Shown piece after piece: positions 1-10,072 of a DNA stretch of 64,000 bases; position 1 is the first letter of the stretch; every line of letters starts with the position of its first letter. Both the position numbers and the translations under genes were made by a program. The notes beneath the pieces were generated by a model that made no database searches, had not been told where the DNA came from, and saw only the letters and a program-made list of their open reading frames with translations. This DNA comes from Echiichthys vipera (Eukaryota > Chordata > Actinopteri > Perciformes > Trachinidae). The stretch spans positions 3,111,567 through 3,175,566 of the forward strand of contig OY829652.1 in assembly GCA_963691815.1 (NCBI GenBank). Reading direction: 5' to 3'.

Positions 1-1599
1 ATCTGTCTGGATGTGTTCACTGATCCAGTCAGCACACCATGTGGACACAACTTCTGCAAAACCTGCATCACCGAACACTGGAACATTCAAGTCCCGTATC
101 AGTGTCCCAGCTGTAAAGCGGTGTTTGATCGAAGACCCAAACTGCAGGTCAACACTTTCATCTCTGAGATGGCTGCTCAGTTCAGACAGTCAGCTCAACA
201 GGAAGCCAGCAGCAGCAGCTCCGAGCAACAAGTGTCCAAACCAGGAGAAGTTCCCTGTGACGTCTGCACTGGAACCAAACTGAAGGCCCTGAAGTCCTGC
301 CTGGTGTGTCTGGAATCTTATTGTGAGACTCACCTGGAGCCTCATCTGACGAGGTCAGGCCTCAAAAAACATCAGCTGATCGACCCTGTGGAGAACCTGG
401 AAGGCAGGATGTGTACGAAGCATGATAAACTGCTGGAGCTGTTCTGTAAGACCGACCAGATGTGTGTCTGCATGCTCTGCACTGTTTTAGACCACAAGAC
501 ACACGATGTTGTTCCTCTGAAAGAAGGATGTGAAGAAAAGAAGGCAGAGCTGGGGAAGACAGACGCTGAAACTCAGCAGATGATCCAGGAGAGACAACTG
601 AAGACTCAGGAGATCAAACAGTCGGTGCAGCACAGTAAGAAAGATGCAGACAGAGAGATGGCAGATGGTGTTCAGGTCTTCACCGCTCTGAAGGAGTCTG
701 TTGAGAGAAGCCAGGCCGAGCTCATGGACACGATCAAGGAGAAGCATAGAAAGAAAGAGAAACAGGCTGAAGGCTTCATTAAAGAGCTGGAACAGGAAAT
801 CTCTGAGCTGAAGAAGAGAAGCACTGAGGTGGAGCAGCTCTCACTGTCTGAAGACCACCTCCACCTCCTCCAAGGCTTCACGTCTCTGAACCCTGCTCCA
901 CCCACCAAGGACTGGACACAAGTCAGGGTCTGTCCACCTTCATATGAGGGGACTGTTGTGAGAGCTGTGAATCAGCTGGAGGAGACGCTCAGTGAACAGA
1001 TGAAGAAGCTGCTCGTTGAGGTCGAGCTGAAGAGGGTCCAGCAGTCTGCAGTGGACGTGACACTTGATCCTGATACAGCACATCCTCACCTCATCCTGTC
1101 TGATGATGGGAAACAAGTTAAATGTGGTGATGTAAAGAAGAATCTTCCGGACAATCCAGAGAGATTTGATACTTGTGCTATTGTTTTAGCAAAGCAGAGT
1201 TTCTCTTCAGGAAGATTTTATTATGAGATTAAGGTTAAAGGGAAGACTGAGTGGGATTTAGGAGTGGTCAGAGAGTCGATCAACAGGAAGGGAGATATCA
1301 CACTGAGCCCTCAGAAAGGTTTTTGGAGGATATGTTTCAGGAATAAAAATGAGTACAAAGCTTGTGCTGACCCTGCCGTCCTTCTGTCTCTGAAGTCTGG
1401 TCCCGAGAAGGTGGGGGTGTTTGTGGATTATGAGGAGGGTCTGGTCTCCTTTTATGACGTTGATGCTGCAGCTCTGATCTACTCCTTTACTGGCTGCTGC
1501 TTCACTGAGAAACTCATCCCATATTTAAGTCCCAGTCTTAACTATCGTGGTAAAAACTCTGCCCCTCTGATCATCTCTCCTGTTGATCACACTGAGTAG
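1..1599 (+). CDS. TRIM E3 ubiquitin ligase (bloodthirsty/TRIM39-like), 5' end outside window
   Basis: The frame is open from base 1 to a TAG at 1597-1599 (532 residues visible), all in one exon. Residues 1-45 are most of a C3HC4 RING finger (ICLD, then CGHNFC..C, then CPSC); its first cysteine lies left of the window, so no true start is present. Residues ~84-130 hold a first B-box (CDVC..CLVC..C..H) and ~137-175 a canonical B-box2 (C..H, then C..C..C..H..H). A charged, Glu/Lys-rich coiled coil follows (~180-300). Residues ~353-530 form a PRY-SPRY (B30.2) domain opening with DVTLDPDTAHP and containing WDLGV and VGVFVDYEEGLVSFYD. TRIM proteins use the RING to transfer ubiquitin, the coiled coil to dimerise and the SPRY to bind targets; fish have greatly expanded antiviral and other TRIM sets. 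The reading frame is intact. Which paralogue it is (btr, TRIM39-like or TRIM21-like) cannot be settled here. Confidence 0.93.
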   Translation: MCLDVFTDPVSTPCGHNFCKTCITEHWNIQVPYQCPSCKAVFDRRPKLQVNTFISEMAAQFRQSAQQEASSSSSEQQVSKPGEVPCDVCTGTKLKALKSCLVCLESYCETHLEPHLTRSGLKKHQLIDPVENLEGRMCTKHDKLLELFCKTDQMCVCMLCTVLDHKTHDVVPLKEGCEEKKAELGKTDAETQQMIQERQLKTQEIKQSVQHSKKDADREMADGVQVFTALKESVERSQAELMDTIKEKHRKKEKQAEGFIKELEQEISELKKRSTEVEQLSLSEDHLHLLQGFTSLNPAPPTKDWTQVRVCPPSYEGTVVRAVNQLEETLSEQMKKLLVEVELKRVQQSAVDVTLDPDTAHPHLILSDDGKQVKCGDVKKNLPDNPERFDTCAIVLAKQSFSSGRFYYEIKVKGKTEWDLGVVRESINRKGDITLSPQKGFWRICFRNKNEYKACADPAVLLSLKSGPEKVGVFVDYEEGLVSFYDVDAAALIYSFTGCCFTEKLIPYLSPSLNYRGKNSAPLIISPVDHTE

Positions 1600-2330
1600 A
1601 ACAAATACTGGATTTAATTAAAGAAGAAAAGAAAAGATTCACTCTAATTTAATATAATAAATGTATATTGTTGCAGAGTGACTCATTTAGGTAGTTAGTA
1701 TCTAAAAAACTGCATTACCTGCCTTTAAGAAGCATTTTATACCGACACATTACTGGGGTTAAGTCATGCACACTTTATGTTCATAAAAGGGTTTTCAAAA
1801 TAAGATGTTTAAGGGTTTTAGTTTTAAGGATTTTAGGAAACATCAATAGATGTCTGTCTGGTATGTTTTCAGGGGAAGAATAAAGATAAAATCATGATAA
1901 ATAATTGTATATAAGTGTTGAAAACTCAAGGGAATCGGATGCTTAAACATTCAGCTGCTGTGGTTTAAAACACCAGAGAAGTACTAAGGTTTTGTCTCAA
2001 GTACTTTTTGTGATATTTAATTTCTTTTTTAATGTCCTCGTCTCTGCAGACAGTTTGTATCGCTCCAACAACTCAACAAATACTCAACAGAAATAAAAAC
2101 AAAGAAAGTTTCCACTGGATTGTCTTTTTTAAATGTTTACTCAATGACTACATGATAGTATTCATTCGAGGTACTTCTACTTTTTCTCCTATTTCATGTA
2201 ACTTTAAACATCTCAGAGGTAAATGTTTTACTTTGTACTCTATTACATTTGTCTGCAGCTTTAGTTTCTTTACAGATGACAGGTTTTCATCTCCTTCATG
2301 TCCAGGGAAACCATGAATCCCAAAAATGTG
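1600..2330 (+). other. TRIM 3' UTR / downstream flank
   Basis: AT-rich non-coding sequence follows the TRIM stop. Candidate poly(A) signals AATAAA lie at 1879-1884 and 2092-2097; the first, 280 bases after the stop, is the more likely end of the message. I see no other gene. Confidence 0.5.
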
Positions 2331-2408
2331 TTGATGTTTAATGTTGTTAATGCCACACTATAAGCATATGGTGATCTTATAGAATGAGACATTGCTGCAG
2401 TTTAAACT

Positions 2409-2510
2409 ACCAGCAACAAAACATGACCTACAACCAATCACAGCAATGTTACGTGACTTACAACCAATCACAGCAACAAAACGTGACTTTACAACCAATC
2501 ACAGCAACGC
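2409..2510 (+). repeat. Three ~30-bp tandem units, each with a CCAATCA box
   Basis: The core CAACCAATCACAGCAA occurs at 2431, 2461 and 2492 (spacing 30 and 31). CCAAT boxes bind NF-Y. A short enhancer-like repeat like this, upstream of LTR features, could be part of a U3 region, but that link is inference. Confidence 0.7.
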
Positions 2511-2779
2511 AACAATGGTGCTTGTTCATTGGAAAACAATGGTGACAGGTCAAAAAACAGTACACATATGGTATTCTTTTTTATATGAAAATTTGAAAAA
2601 TCGGCAGTCTCCATACAAACAGATATAAACAGCTAGAAGCTGCTTAGCGCTCTTCCCCAGCCTCGCCCTCGACGCCAAATAAAAGTCATCCGGTGGATTA
2701 TTGCCGGCGGCTGAGATGGGAGCTCTGATACAGAGTTAATTGAAAATCGCAAGTTTCCCTTGAGTTACTATGGAAGAAA

Positions 2780-3145
2780 ATATGATTGAGAAAGTGAATA
2801 ACAGGCCGAGGTCACCGTGTACTGGGAACATAGGCCTGATGAGCACATTGTGTATTTTGGCGTGATGACGTCTGGACACCAAGTAGACGCCACTGATTGT
2901 AAATGTACTGAGTGTGTATTGGAAAGACCTGATGGGGTGTGTTGTCATCGTGCAGACCTTGGTATAAGACAGGAAGGTCTGTTAAGAGACACAATGTATT
3001 GTAATTTTGGTGTTGTGAATCTGGGAACTCTGATGAGCATATCAAACCTTGATTCAATAAATTCTCCTTGATTGCTGTGAGACCTCTCTGCTGACTCCTT
3101 CTTGTAGACCTTTCTATTTTTATAATACATTGTTCTACCATAAAT
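2780..3145 (+). mobile_element. LTR remnant (3' portion), left boundary unresolved
   Basis: The order of signals fits an LTR: a TATA-like GGTATAAG near 2960, a poly(A) signal AATAAA at 3056-3061, a U5-like stretch ending near CTACCA (3140), and a primer binding site 5 bases later. The LTR could start as far left as ~2330-2345, taking in a TATAAA at 2624 and the CCAAT repeats. No gag or pol frame follows, so only a 5' LTR plus leader survives. Confidence 0.6.
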
Positions 3146-3162
3146 TGGTGACCCCGACGTGA
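3146..3162 (+). promoter_or_regulatory. Retroelement primer binding site for tRNA-Trp
   Basis: TGGTGACCCCGACGTGA is the exact complement of the 3' acceptor end of eukaryotic tRNA-Trp including its CCA (17 matches). Avian leukosis/sarcoma-type retroviruses also use this primer. Reverse transcription would start here in the plus-strand element. Confidence 0.8.
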
Positions 3163-3756
3163 ACGGCAGGTAGCTAACGTTAGAACAAGGTGCAACTGAA
3201 TACTAAACAAGACATTTTCAGGCGAGCAGAATGCGCCAATGAGCGAAAACACACTGTGAAAGGGTCCTGACGCTATAATACAACACAATACTGAAAAACA
3301 ATTATAATATTTGAATGTAGACAATGGCGTTTATGCTGTATGTATCGCTAAACCTCTATCCTGCTTCATCGTCTATCTTTCTCTAAATGGCACCATCATT
3401 TACTAAATGAACATCATGTTTGACTGAAGAAGACTTGAAACTAGAGACTGAGACATAAACTCATTAGGAAAGTGTTTACTGAATCAAGTGAGCTCATTTT
3501 CTCATTGACTTCTATACAAAACGGACCCCTTGCTGGACATTAGAGAAGAAAACAGGTTTAAGGCACTTTCACTTCCTACAAAACCACAGAATGGGACATG
3601 TTTGCAGTGTATATGTGGTAGTAACACAGAGTTTAAAGAACTGTCAATCAATGTGTCAAAACAACAGCATCCAATCAGGATTCAGTCCCTTTGTCCCCGT
3701 ACTGTAGGTCGGTCGGTTTGTGTTGAAGCCAAAGTCATCCGTTAAGAGTTGTCAAT

Positions 3757-3793
<37 letters not shown>

Positions 3794-4315
3794 AACATGG
3801 AGTCAAATGACTTATTGATCATCTGATTCATAAACACAGCAAGAAAATATTCAGCTGTTTCACATTTGCATGAAGGAATGAACATTGAATATCCGTCAGC
3901 CTCCGCACAGACTCATTAGCATATTTCACACCTTCAATTAGCTCTGACACAATTGGCTACTGAGCTTGCAAAAAATCTTTGTGCAAGGTTACCGTGCTGT
4001 GTGTGTGTGTGTGTGTGTGTTTAAAAACTGCAGTGTAAGCAGGTAACATGCAAAGCGGCTAATTCGACAAGAGAATGACGAGATGTCTTCGAAGCACAGG
4101 TCAGATTTCACAATACAATCTACTATGCACATAGATATGAACCTATATAAAGCTAAAACACTGTTCATGAGCAGGTTTGAAGCATTTATTTGTTTTTATC
4201 TGGGAGCTTGGAACCTGAAGATTAATTTGAGATTCCTGCAAAGCTGTAATCAACATTGTGTTTTGGTTCGGCACCTTTTTAAATGTTTATAGTTTAGAGA
4301 GTATGAAGGTATTAG
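3163..4315. other. Non-coding stretch with two microsatellites
   Basis: Any element leader is lost within tens of bases of the primer site. The stretch holds a (CA)n tract at 3759-3790 and a (GT)n tract at 3999-4021. No coding signal is seen. Confidence 0.5.
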
Positions 4316-4845
4316 TGTCAAGACCCGGTTCTGTCAGTACCCTATTCTCTTCCCTTTTGTTTGAGTTTGTCTCCCTCTGTCCATCTATCCCTGCTTGTGT
4401 ATGTGTGTTCCTGTTTGTCTAGGTCCGGTAGGCGTTCCCCCCAAGCTGCAGCCTGTTACGCGGATCACCTGTACCACTACAAATACCTTGAGCTGACAGG
4501 CATGCAGTGCCGGACCATTGTAGACCCTGAACTTGTAAAACTATTCCCCTTGGATCGGCATCTCTCGTTGTGGTTATCACGCTCCCCGTCGTTAAGTTTA
4601 CTAATCGTGTTTGTTTCTTTTCTCCGTAGTTTCCCGTGTTCCCGTCCGTCTCCCTGAATCTTCCGTCGTCTCCTCGTTCCTGTTTTTCCCGTGATCGTCT
4701 TGTTAGTTATAGTATCTGTTTTTCTCTGTAGTGTTTTGCGTTTGTTTGTTAGTATTATAAAACGTTTTGTTTGTACTTTTACTTTGTGTCCGTGTCTGCA
4801 TTGGCTCCACCATTTTTGTGTGTTATCTCTGAACCGTTCACGACA
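4316..4845 (+). mobile_element. Solo LTR with 5-bp target duplication
   Basis: The 530-bp element starts TGTCAAGACCCGG and ends TTCACGACA (TG...CA), flanked on both sides by ATTAG (4311-4315 and 4846-4850). It holds a TATA-like TATTATAAAACG near 4755. This is the classic outcome of LTR-LTR recombination. The family is probably Ty3/gypsy-like, judged only from its general look. Confidence 0.8.
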
Positions 4846-4850
4846 ATTAG

Positions 4851-5753
4851 AACATTATGATTGGAGTTTATGAGTCTCATTGGCATGCTCCATTATGTCT
4901 TATAAGTTGTTGCAGCAGTTTTTGGGTTGATACCAATTCTTCGACAGATTTGGTGTAAAATTTAACCGTATTTTATTGTCAAAATCCCTTCAAAATCCCA
5001 CATTAAGCCACCCAGACCTTGAGGAACATCACAGAATATCCATGCTGTGATTTAGGATGAAAAACTTTCGATATTTGGAGATTTCCGCAAGAATTGCATT
5101 TTTCGGGGATTAGATAAAGAGCATTTGCGTTGTTTAAACAGCCAAGAAACCCCCTTTAATGTGAATATCCTTAGGAAAGCCCTCCATCCTCTGAACGCCC
5201 TAGGTCTCTAGTTTGTGGTTGTAAAATTTCATAAGGCTGTGATTATCCTACAGGTCACAACAGCTCATTTTACACAGTGAGGTCTGTGAAGAGGGGAAAT
5301 ACTGCTTCCATCCAAGTGTTTACCACAACAACAACAACAGCACCAACACCTGGCTGCATCCACTACCTGCGTGACAGACGGCTGTGATGTGATTTAAGAG
5401 CCGGAGCTGAGAAACTCATCCCAGCAGCCACAAATGGAGCTGTCGACAGCCTGATAACTCCTCCACCCACGGTCTGATAATATGGCTTGACACCTATGGG
5501 TGACATATGACTGCGAGGCTATAAGCCTGATAGCATCTGAGCCCCGAGCACCGAGGCGAGAGAGGAAGGTGTTTTGCTGCGGAGGCTGTTTACTGTTGAC
5601 AGGTGACATAATCAGAGTGAGGAGGTGGTGATGGACTGTATGGCAGGCAGGAAGTAAATAAACACCAGCAGGTTCAAATTTAGAATCACCATAAGCAACA
5701 TATCAGCATCAGATTCAATAATTTACTGCTACTTTAAAAGCACATGCTGACAT
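4851..5753. other. No gene or clear repeat seen
   Basis: Mixed unique-looking sequence with a short CAA run near 5328-5340. Short open frames lack family features. Confidence 0.4.
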
Positions 5754-6095
5754 AAGAAGGAGGGACCATGTGCGGACATTTAAAACAATGGTGGTGAAAG
5801 GTTCACGTTGGTGTGATGCGGAGGTGGAGTGTTTACTGCAGATTTGGTCGATGAAAAGATTCAAAAACAGTCGACAAGACACACAAAAACTCCGAGGTCT
5901 ACGGAAAGATCTGGAAACAAAGCCACGCATCGCCATGACGTCATCAATGCGTGTGACGTGTCACGGCGTGATGGCGTATAGGCAGCAAGAAGCATTCTCC
6001 GAGGCCCAGGTAGTGTGAGTACAAACGGGCCTGGAGGGGGGGACAAGGACCCTAAAGCACGGGGCACGGGACGGACGCACAGTGGGAGTGCACCC
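5754..6095 (+). mobile_element. Harbinger-like MITE carrying a Myb/trihelix remnant, 5'-truncated
   Basis: Matches the 3' two-thirds of the element at 41282-41878 and ends in a decayed GTGGGAGTGCACCC terminus before TTAG. It contains the remnant frame with SRWCDAEVECLLQIW (from ~5797), which resembles the start of a Myb/SANT trihelix DNA-binding domain. The left terminus is missing. Confidence 0.75.
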
Positions 6096-6133
6096 TTAGT
6101 TCTACTGAGCTGGACATTTGATGAGGACACACA

Positions 6134-6160
6134 AAGAAGAAGAAGAAGAAGAAGAAGAAG
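6134..6160 (+). repeat. (AAG)n microsatellite
   Basis: About nine GAA units directly after the MITE fragment. Confidence 0.9.
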
Positions 6161-7504
6161 TGTGTATGTGTGTGTCATATTTTCTTTGCTTTTGATTTCT
6201 GCTTCTCCATGTATTAAACACAAGATGCAGCGTAATTTGAGGAGTTAAAAGACAAAAGTCCTCCTGACCTTGAGGTCGGACCACAATCTTCCAGCGAGGA
6301 CGCCGCCCATCACCGAACCGAGCAGCGTCCGCCGTCATCTTTTCGATATTCAATCGCTGACCTGCTCACTTTATCTGCTTTCGTTCTCCCCCTCCTCCCC
6401 CTCCTCCTCCTCCTCCGTAATGAAATGAAGAGCAAACTGGCCGCCTGTCCTCCATGCATCAACGAGGTCGCTGACGAGAGGATAATCAAATTGTTCATTT
6501 TCAATTTTTCACTTCTTTCATTATTTAAAAAGCCGCTGTCAGCCGCTCGGCCTCAGGCTGACCTTCGCTGATTATTATTTGTGCAACACTTTCTCTGTCG
6601 ATTCTCCATCTCTCTTCACCTCCTCCTCCTCCTCCTCCTCCTCCCTCCATCATCTCCTTTCAGCCGCCTGTCAAACCTTCATCTCCTTAAACCGAAGAGT
6701 AAATAACCGCCACCTCATGAATCTATTCATTACTTAACACATCATATTGTGATATAAGTTGGCATCGCAGGTCTCAGTATGATTCATGTTGTGTTCGCAG
6801 CGACTCCGGCTGAAAACAACTTTGATTAAGAGAATTGTTTAGAGACTAAAAGTGCGACGAAACGACGACAAGTCGAGGCAATTTAATCATTTTGCACATT
6901 TTAAAAACAACACGTCAGATAAATCACGCTGGGAAATATCGGATTGATTCAAAATTTGAGAATATAATTCAGATTTATTCGTATTTAAGTGGAAGTAGGG
7001 CATCCGAGGGGCCGTCGACCCAACAAATTACATTTTGGAACATAAAAAAACAAAAGTAGAAATAAGTCCAGCACCGGGCATTGTGGGAAACGAGGGCTGT
7101 CAACTCCATATTTTGCACCAAAGTTAAAAAAAACAAGTCTTAATAGGCTCCAGTTTGCCTTTTGTGTTGTTTTTTAATCGTTAGCTGGAGCTGAGAGCAG
7201 ACAGGTGTTGGAGCGGAGATTAAATTAGCAGTGTAGAGTTGTTCAGTGTTATTATAATTAAGTGTCACACACTTTTTTTGCCCCCCACTTATGAAATGAC
7301 TCGGGGAGTCGGGGTACTGGAGGGAGCAGTGATGTATAACCTACATGAAGACGGATCTCCCCCTGAGACAATAACTCTAAAGTTGAACTTCTACAGCGTG
7401 CAAGGAAAGTTTATTTCCTGTCGAGCCAAAACCGAGCCCCGCCCCGGCAGCCGACCGGCCGACCAACGTTCTCCTTTTACAGCTAAACAGAAGCTAAAAC
7501 TATA
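6161..7504. other. No gene seen; short CCT runs
   Basis: Apparently unique non-coding sequence with (CCT)n-like runs at ~6389-6416 and 6619-6644. It could be intron or intergenic. Confidence 0.4.
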
Positions 7505-7618
7505 TTTCTGAAACCCTCAAAGCAATTTCAGTCAAAAGCAACTGGACTTGGTTATTTGTCTAGGAAGACGTTTCACCTCTCATCCAAGAGGCTTCATCAG
7601 TTCATGTACGCATCTGAC
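7505..7618 (-). mobile_element. Penelope-like element end, left inverted copy
   Basis: Inverted relative to 8151-8285; the shared stretch runs from the CAGTCAAAAGCAACTGG region through the ribozyme to GATGCGT. I recall this sequence type as the end of fish Penelope-like retroelements. Confidence 0.65.
7567..7600 (-). ncRNA. Minimal hammerhead ribozyme motif (Penelope-like type)
   Basis: On the minus strand: CTGATGA, a 5-bp stem CCTCT/AGAGG with loop TGGATG, then GAAAC and GTC (the cleavage triplet). Helix III is almost absent, which is the minimal form known from Penelope-like elements. GAA before CTGATGA can pair with TTC after GTC to start helix I. Confidence 0.72.
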
Positions 7619-8150
7619 CAGGACCAGGACCAGGACCAGGACCAGGACCAGGCTGGGACTGGACCAGGACCAGGACCAGGCTGAGACTGGACCAGGACCA
7701 GGACCAGGCTGGAACTGGACTAGAACCAGGACCAGGACCAGGCTGGGACTAGACCAGGACCAGGACCAGGACAAGGACCAGGCTGGGACTGGACCAGGAC
7801 CAGGGCCAGGACCAGGCTGGGACTGGACCAGGACCAGGCTGGGACTGGACCAGGACCAGGACCAGGACCAGGCTGAGACTGGACCAGGACCAGGACAAGG
7901 ACCAGGCTGGGACTGGACCAGGACAAGGACCAGGCTGGGACTGGACTAGGACCAGGACCAGGCTGGAACTGGACTAGAACCAGGACCAGGACCAGGCTGG
8001 AACTGGACTAGAACCAGGACCAGGACCAGGCTGGGACTGGACCAGGACCAGGACCGGGACCAGGCTGGTCCTGGTCCCGGTCCTGGTCCAGCCTGGTCCT
8101 GGTCCAGTCCCAGCCTGGTCCTGGTCCTGGTCCAGTCCCAGCCTGGTCAG
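7617..8150 (+). repeat. GGACCA-based minisatellite with palindromic turn
   Basis: Hexamer GGACCA is repeated 1-5 times and punctuated by GCTGGGACT. The array switches strand near 8067: arms 8045-8064 and 8070-8089 are a perfect 20-bp inverted repeat around a 5-base spacer. Long open frames here simply reflect the 3n period. Confidence 0.9.
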
Positions 8151-8285
8151 ATGCGTACATGAACTGATGAAGCCTCTTGGATGAGAGGTGAAACGTCTTC
8201 CTAGACAAATAACCAAGTCCAGTTGCTTTTGACTGAAGTTGCTTTGAGGAGAACGACGACCTGGACACATGAGAACATTCACAGG
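8151..8285 (+). mobile_element. Penelope-like element end, right inverted copy
   Basis: Runs from GATGCGTACATGAA through the ribozyme and CAGTTGCTTTTGACTGAAG to GACCTGGACACATGAGAAC and ATTCACAGGC. The partner copy at 7505-7618 is in the opposite orientation. Confidence 0.65.
8164..8197 (+). ncRNA. Minimal hammerhead ribozyme motif, second copy
   Basis: CTGATGA at 8164-8170, stem II arms at 8173-8177 and 8184-8188, GAAAC at 8190-8194 and GTC at 8195-8197, with predicted cleavage after 8197. The core equals the copy at 7567-7600 but lies on the other strand. Confidence 0.72.
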
Positions 8286-8460
8286 CTTATATTTCTGAAA
8301 ACACTTTGTGAGAAATATGCAACTCTTTGTTCATATTTCACAGTTTGACGGGAGTTTAGAGTAGTAACAGGATGTTGTGACAGTTTCAGCAAAATAAAAA
8401 GGTTCAGCTTTAACATTTTAGCAGTTTATGGACTTTCTTTGAATCTATAATAAAGCCAGC

Positions 8461-8515
8461 TGTCAAGAGTCGGCTCTGTCGGTCCCTCCTCTCTCCCTTT
8501 TGCGTGAGTCTCCAA
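8461..8515 (+). mobile_element. Fragment of an LTR start like the 4316 solo LTR
   Basis: TGTCAAGAG.CGG.TCTGTC and the CTCTTCCCTTTTG..TGAGT context parallel the first ~55 bases of the 4316-4845 LTR, then similarity is lost. Confidence 0.5.
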
Positions 8516-8716
8516 TCAGTTTTTGTGACCAACATACTCTTAGAAAAGCAACAATATTTTGTCTCCTGGTCACATGATTGCAACTGAATTACCTCTGTTG
8601 CGTTCGGGTCGTATTTATGTCTCACTTGTCTGTGAGACGAACCGCTTTTTAAAAATCTTTTATCCCCTTCTGCTATTTGTCTCTTCGTCGCTTCTTTATG
8701 ATGTGATTCCTTTTAC

Positions 8717-9156
8717 CATCTCATCTCATCTCCATCCACTTATCCGGGGTCGGGTCGCGGGGGCAGCAGCTTTAGCAGGGGACCCCAAACTTCCCTTTCC
8801 CGGGCCACATTAACCAGCTCTAACTGGGGGATCCTGAGGCGTTCCCAGGCCAGTGTGGAGGTCTAATCTCTCCACCTGGTCCTGGGTCTTCCCCGAGGCC
8901 TCCTCCCTGCTGGACGTGCCTGGAACACCTCCCTAGGGAGGCGCCCAGGGTTCATCCTTACCAGATGATCCTGAACCACCTCAACTGGCTCCCATGCGCA
9001 GCACGGGGAGCAATTCAGGGTTCAGGGTCTTGCCCAAGGACACTAAGCCATGTGGACCGGGGGAGCTGGGGATCGGACCGCCAATTTCTCAAATGGAGGA
9101 CGCCCCACTCTTCTAGATGCCCGAACCACCTCAACTGGCTCCTTTCAACGCAAAGG
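8717..9156 (-). mobile_element. Rex3-like (RTE clade) LINE 3' end with nested SINE
   Basis: Starts on this strand as CCATCTCATCTCATC (reverse of the GATGAGATG tail) and continues through the 3' segment shared with 12747-13406. It is split by a SINE at 8993-9122. Confidence 0.85.
8993..9122 (-). mobile_element. tRNA-headed SINE inside the LINE, 20-bp target duplication
   Basis: On the minus strand the insert holds a B-box-like GGCGGTCCGATCCCC and the fish-SINE phrase TGTCCTTGGGCAAGACCCTG. It is flanked by a perfect 20-bp duplication of LINE sequence (8973-8992 and 9123-9142). Confidence 0.8.
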
Positions 9157-9940
9157 TGCAATATATGTATTTATTTACTTTATTCAACTGATCCTTGATG
9201 GCGCTGTATTTCCTTTGCCAACTTGTAGATGTCCTGGGGACGAACCAACGATGTAGTGAAGAAAGAAACACAGAAATCTCACACGAATGCTGGATTATCC
9301 GCTGACGACTGCAGAATCAGTGTCGACGTGAACACACTGCAGCTGAACAGTTCACAATACCTAACAAAGGGACTCGGGTCACTTCAGTGAACACAGTGTT
9401 CATTCCTTGGCATTTGATTCTATTTCTTTACTTTAACTTGTTTCCTATGTTATGATTGTGTGTTCTGTGTTTTTGTAATGTGCCAGTATGCAAGCTGCTG
9501 AAATCAATTGCCCCTGGTGGGATTAATAAAGTTTTGATATGGCACAGCTCTACTCATACTTACATATGTGGTGTCATACAGATGCAGTATGTATCTTGAG
9601 ATTGTAGTGAGCCCCAGTTCTGTCATCATCCTGAAACCATTCTTCTGAATCAATGCAAAATGGCCTTTTTTTGGTGACAAGTGTTGGAAAGTAGACAGTC
9701 AGGGGGTTGTACAGTTGACGTTGCTCAACCCATTTGTACTACAGTTCTGTTCATACCTGTCTCAACAGTCTACTGCATGTTTACATCATATACACCCGTT
9801 CACATGTCTGCTTACATCTGATACACGCATGTCTTTCTACATCTCAAGCCGACGATGTTCTCCGTATCTAACCTGTACTAACACACTAACATCCTGACAC
9901 TTATTCTACCTGTACTAACACACTAACATCCTGACACTTT
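9157..9940. other. Non-coding; possible LINE 3'-tail remnant
   Basis: A LINE-tail-like stretch, GCCCCTGGTGGGATTAATAA, lies near 9510-9530. A 37-bp unit (CCTGTACTAACACACTAAC...) is duplicated at 9872 and 9909. No gene is seen. Confidence 0.4.
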
Positions 9941-9949
9941 ACACTTTAT

Positions 9950-10072
9950 TCTTGTTAGGTTAAAATGTTTTTGTATAGTTGCATTGTCGTTTTTTGCTGC
10001 TCTGTGTGCCCTGAATTGCCCCCCGGGGACAAATAAAGTTTTTTGAATTGAATTTGAATTGAATTGAATTTA
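9950..10072 (+). mobile_element. LINE 3' end with TTGAA-type tail
   Basis: TGAATTGCCCCCCGGGGAC, then AATAAAG, then a TTGAA-repeat tail. This is a common fish LINE 3' terminus; the clade is not determined. Confidence 0.55.

Noticed and set aside
2812..3324. 170-codon minus-strand frame across the LTR
   Set aside because: Runs antisense through LTR signals and the primer site; no motif.
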